NCBI GenBank assembly: GCA_017613815.1
Contig: JAGADB010000020.1
Coordinates: 1-13,666 of the forward strand
Reading direction: 5' to 3'
Origin: Clostridia bacterium
GTDB taxonomy: Bacteria > Bacillota > Clostridia > Oscillospirales > CAG-382
DNA: 13,666 nt
Shown: piece by piece, positions 12,878-13,666 of the stretch
Layout of the letters: every line of letters begins with the position of its first letter
Numbering within the stretch: the first letter of the stretch is position 1
The notes under the pieces: model-generated
What the model was told of the DNA's origin: nothing
What the model saw: the letters and a program-made list of their open reading frames with translations, nothing else
Database searches by the model: none
Program-made: the position numbers and the translations under genes

Positions 12878-13666
12878 AATCTGCGGGTATCTCGATTCCG
12901 AGTTCTTCGCAAATGTCTTTATTATACTTCTTTACGGGGTTCGGATCGTATTCTATTGCCATTTCGGATACTTTCTTTTCTCCGCTGAGTATCTGAGCCG
13001 CCATTTCGCCCGTCTTCTTGCCGAGTTCATAGTAGCTTATCGAAAGCGTTACGGCGCCGCAGCCCTTGCAGATGCCTTCTTCGCCCGCTACTACCGGAAC
13101 CTTCTTGGGAAGAAGCACGTTGTTTATGGTTTCTGCGCAGGATGCTGCGGTATTATCCGTCGGGATATATACTACGTCGCAGTCGTCCGCCGCTTTTTCG
13201 GTTACCTGTACAACGTCGTTGGAGTCGGAGAATTTATATTCCGTGCAGGTAAGGCCCTTGCCTTCGAGGATTTCCTTTACCACGTTTACCTGATAAGTCG
13301 AGTTGGGTTCCGCGGAGCAGTACAAAAGTCCTACTTTCTTTGCTTCGGGGAACAAATCGATTACCATCTGCGCCTGTTCCGAAAGAGGAGCAAGGTCGCT
13401 CGTTCCGGAAATGTTGCTTCCCACTACGCCGTTGAAGTTTTCGATGTTGAGTGCAACGCCGTATTCGGTTATCGACGTGCCGAGAACCGGAATTGTTGTT
13501 GTTGCGCTTGCAGCTGCCTGAAGTGCGGGTGTTGCGTTTGCCATGATGAGGTCAACGTTCTTCGATACGAAGCTGTTTACTATCGTCGAGCATACGTTGG
13601 AATCGCCTGCGGCGTTCTGTACGTCAACGGTTACCTTATCGCCGAATTTGTCTTTGAGCGCGTCAA
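12861..13666 (-). CDS. ABC transporter substrate-binding protein, COG2984/TrpX-like (5' end outside window)
   Basis: Extracellular binding protein of the importer, ABC_sub_bind family (PF04392 type). The reading frame stays open to the right edge, so the gene is cut: signal peptide and N-terminus lie beyond 13666. The visible 267 residues begin DALKDKFGDKVTVDVQNAAGD and contain FVSKNVDLIMANATPALQAA, IPVLGTSITEYG, the hinge-like KKVGLLYCSAEPNS, VVYIPTDNTAAS and VPVVAGEEGICKGCGAVTLSISYYELG, all in the order expected for COG2984 proteins. The Met at 13544 is internal, not the start. First gene of the binding protein-permease-ATPase operon. Ligand unknown; tryptophan, tyrosine or a related compound is possible from TrpX relatives. 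Confidence 0.93.
   Translation of the reverse strand, partial: DALKDKFGDKVTVDVQNAAGDSNVCSTIVNSFVSKNVDLIMANATPALQAAASATTTIPVLGTSITEYGVALNIENFNGVVGSNISGTSDLAPLSEQAQMVIDLFPEAKKVGLLYCSAEPNSTYQVNVVKEILEGKGLTCTEYKFSDSNDVVQVTEKAADDCDVVYIPTDNTAASCAETINNVLLPKKVPVVAGEEGICKGCGAVTLSISYYELGKKTGEMAAQILSGEKKVSEMAIEYDPNPVKKYNKDICEELGIEIPADYSPIE

Overview
This window looks like chromosomal DNA of a spore-forming member of the Bacillota, class Clostridia, probably gut-associated. The evidence is a pair of spore-specific genes (spoVAD, spoVAE), strong AGGAGG-type ribosome binding sites, near-consensus sigma-A promoters (TTGACA/TTGACT, 17-nt spacer, TATAAT), lipoprotein signal peptides on the binding proteins, and a TTG and a GTG start codon. 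I cannot name the species. All assignments come from reading protein motifs, not from a database search.

Layout. Positions 1-217 hold two related stem-loop repeats and a terminator. 218-2050 (-) is an intracellular GH20-type beta-N-acetylhexosaminidase gene with its own sigma-A promoter. 2175-3572 (+) is spoVAD-spoVAE, part of the dipicolinic-acid channel, without spoVAC beside it. It converges on 3619-6134 (-), a compact metN-metI-metQ methionine ABC importer operon. That operon is preceded by a consensus promoter, a 30-codon leader ORF and a hairpin that can switch between terminator and antiterminator pairings. 6403-6571 is an array of seven different small hairpins joined by a repeated heptamer, GTTATGA or its complement TCATAAC. 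6588-6677 carries two more hairpins, the second probably the terminator of the next operon. 6703-10274 (-) is a TAXI-type TRAP transporter operon: binding lipoprotein, DUF1850 protein, fused 4TM/12TM permease. 10531-11079 (+) is a YpsA/DUF1273 SLOG-family gene, converging through a shared terminator on 11134-13666 (-). The last region is a COG2984/COG4120/COG1101-type ABC importer (binding protein, permease, ATPase), whose binding-protein gene runs off the right edge.

The window is dominated by uptake: three complete or nearly complete importers of three families (MetNIQ, TAXI-TRAP, TrpXYZ-like ABC) plus a glycosidase for imported amino-sugar oligosaccharides. Most genes are on the minus strand. 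The two plus-strand units (spoVA and ypsA) are inserted between them and end at bidirectional terminators.

The two observations most worth following up are the metNIQ leader (small ORF with early Met codons overlapping one arm of a candidate antiterminator) and the hairpin array at 6403-6571, whose stems differ in sequence while the linkers are conserved and flip orientation partway through.
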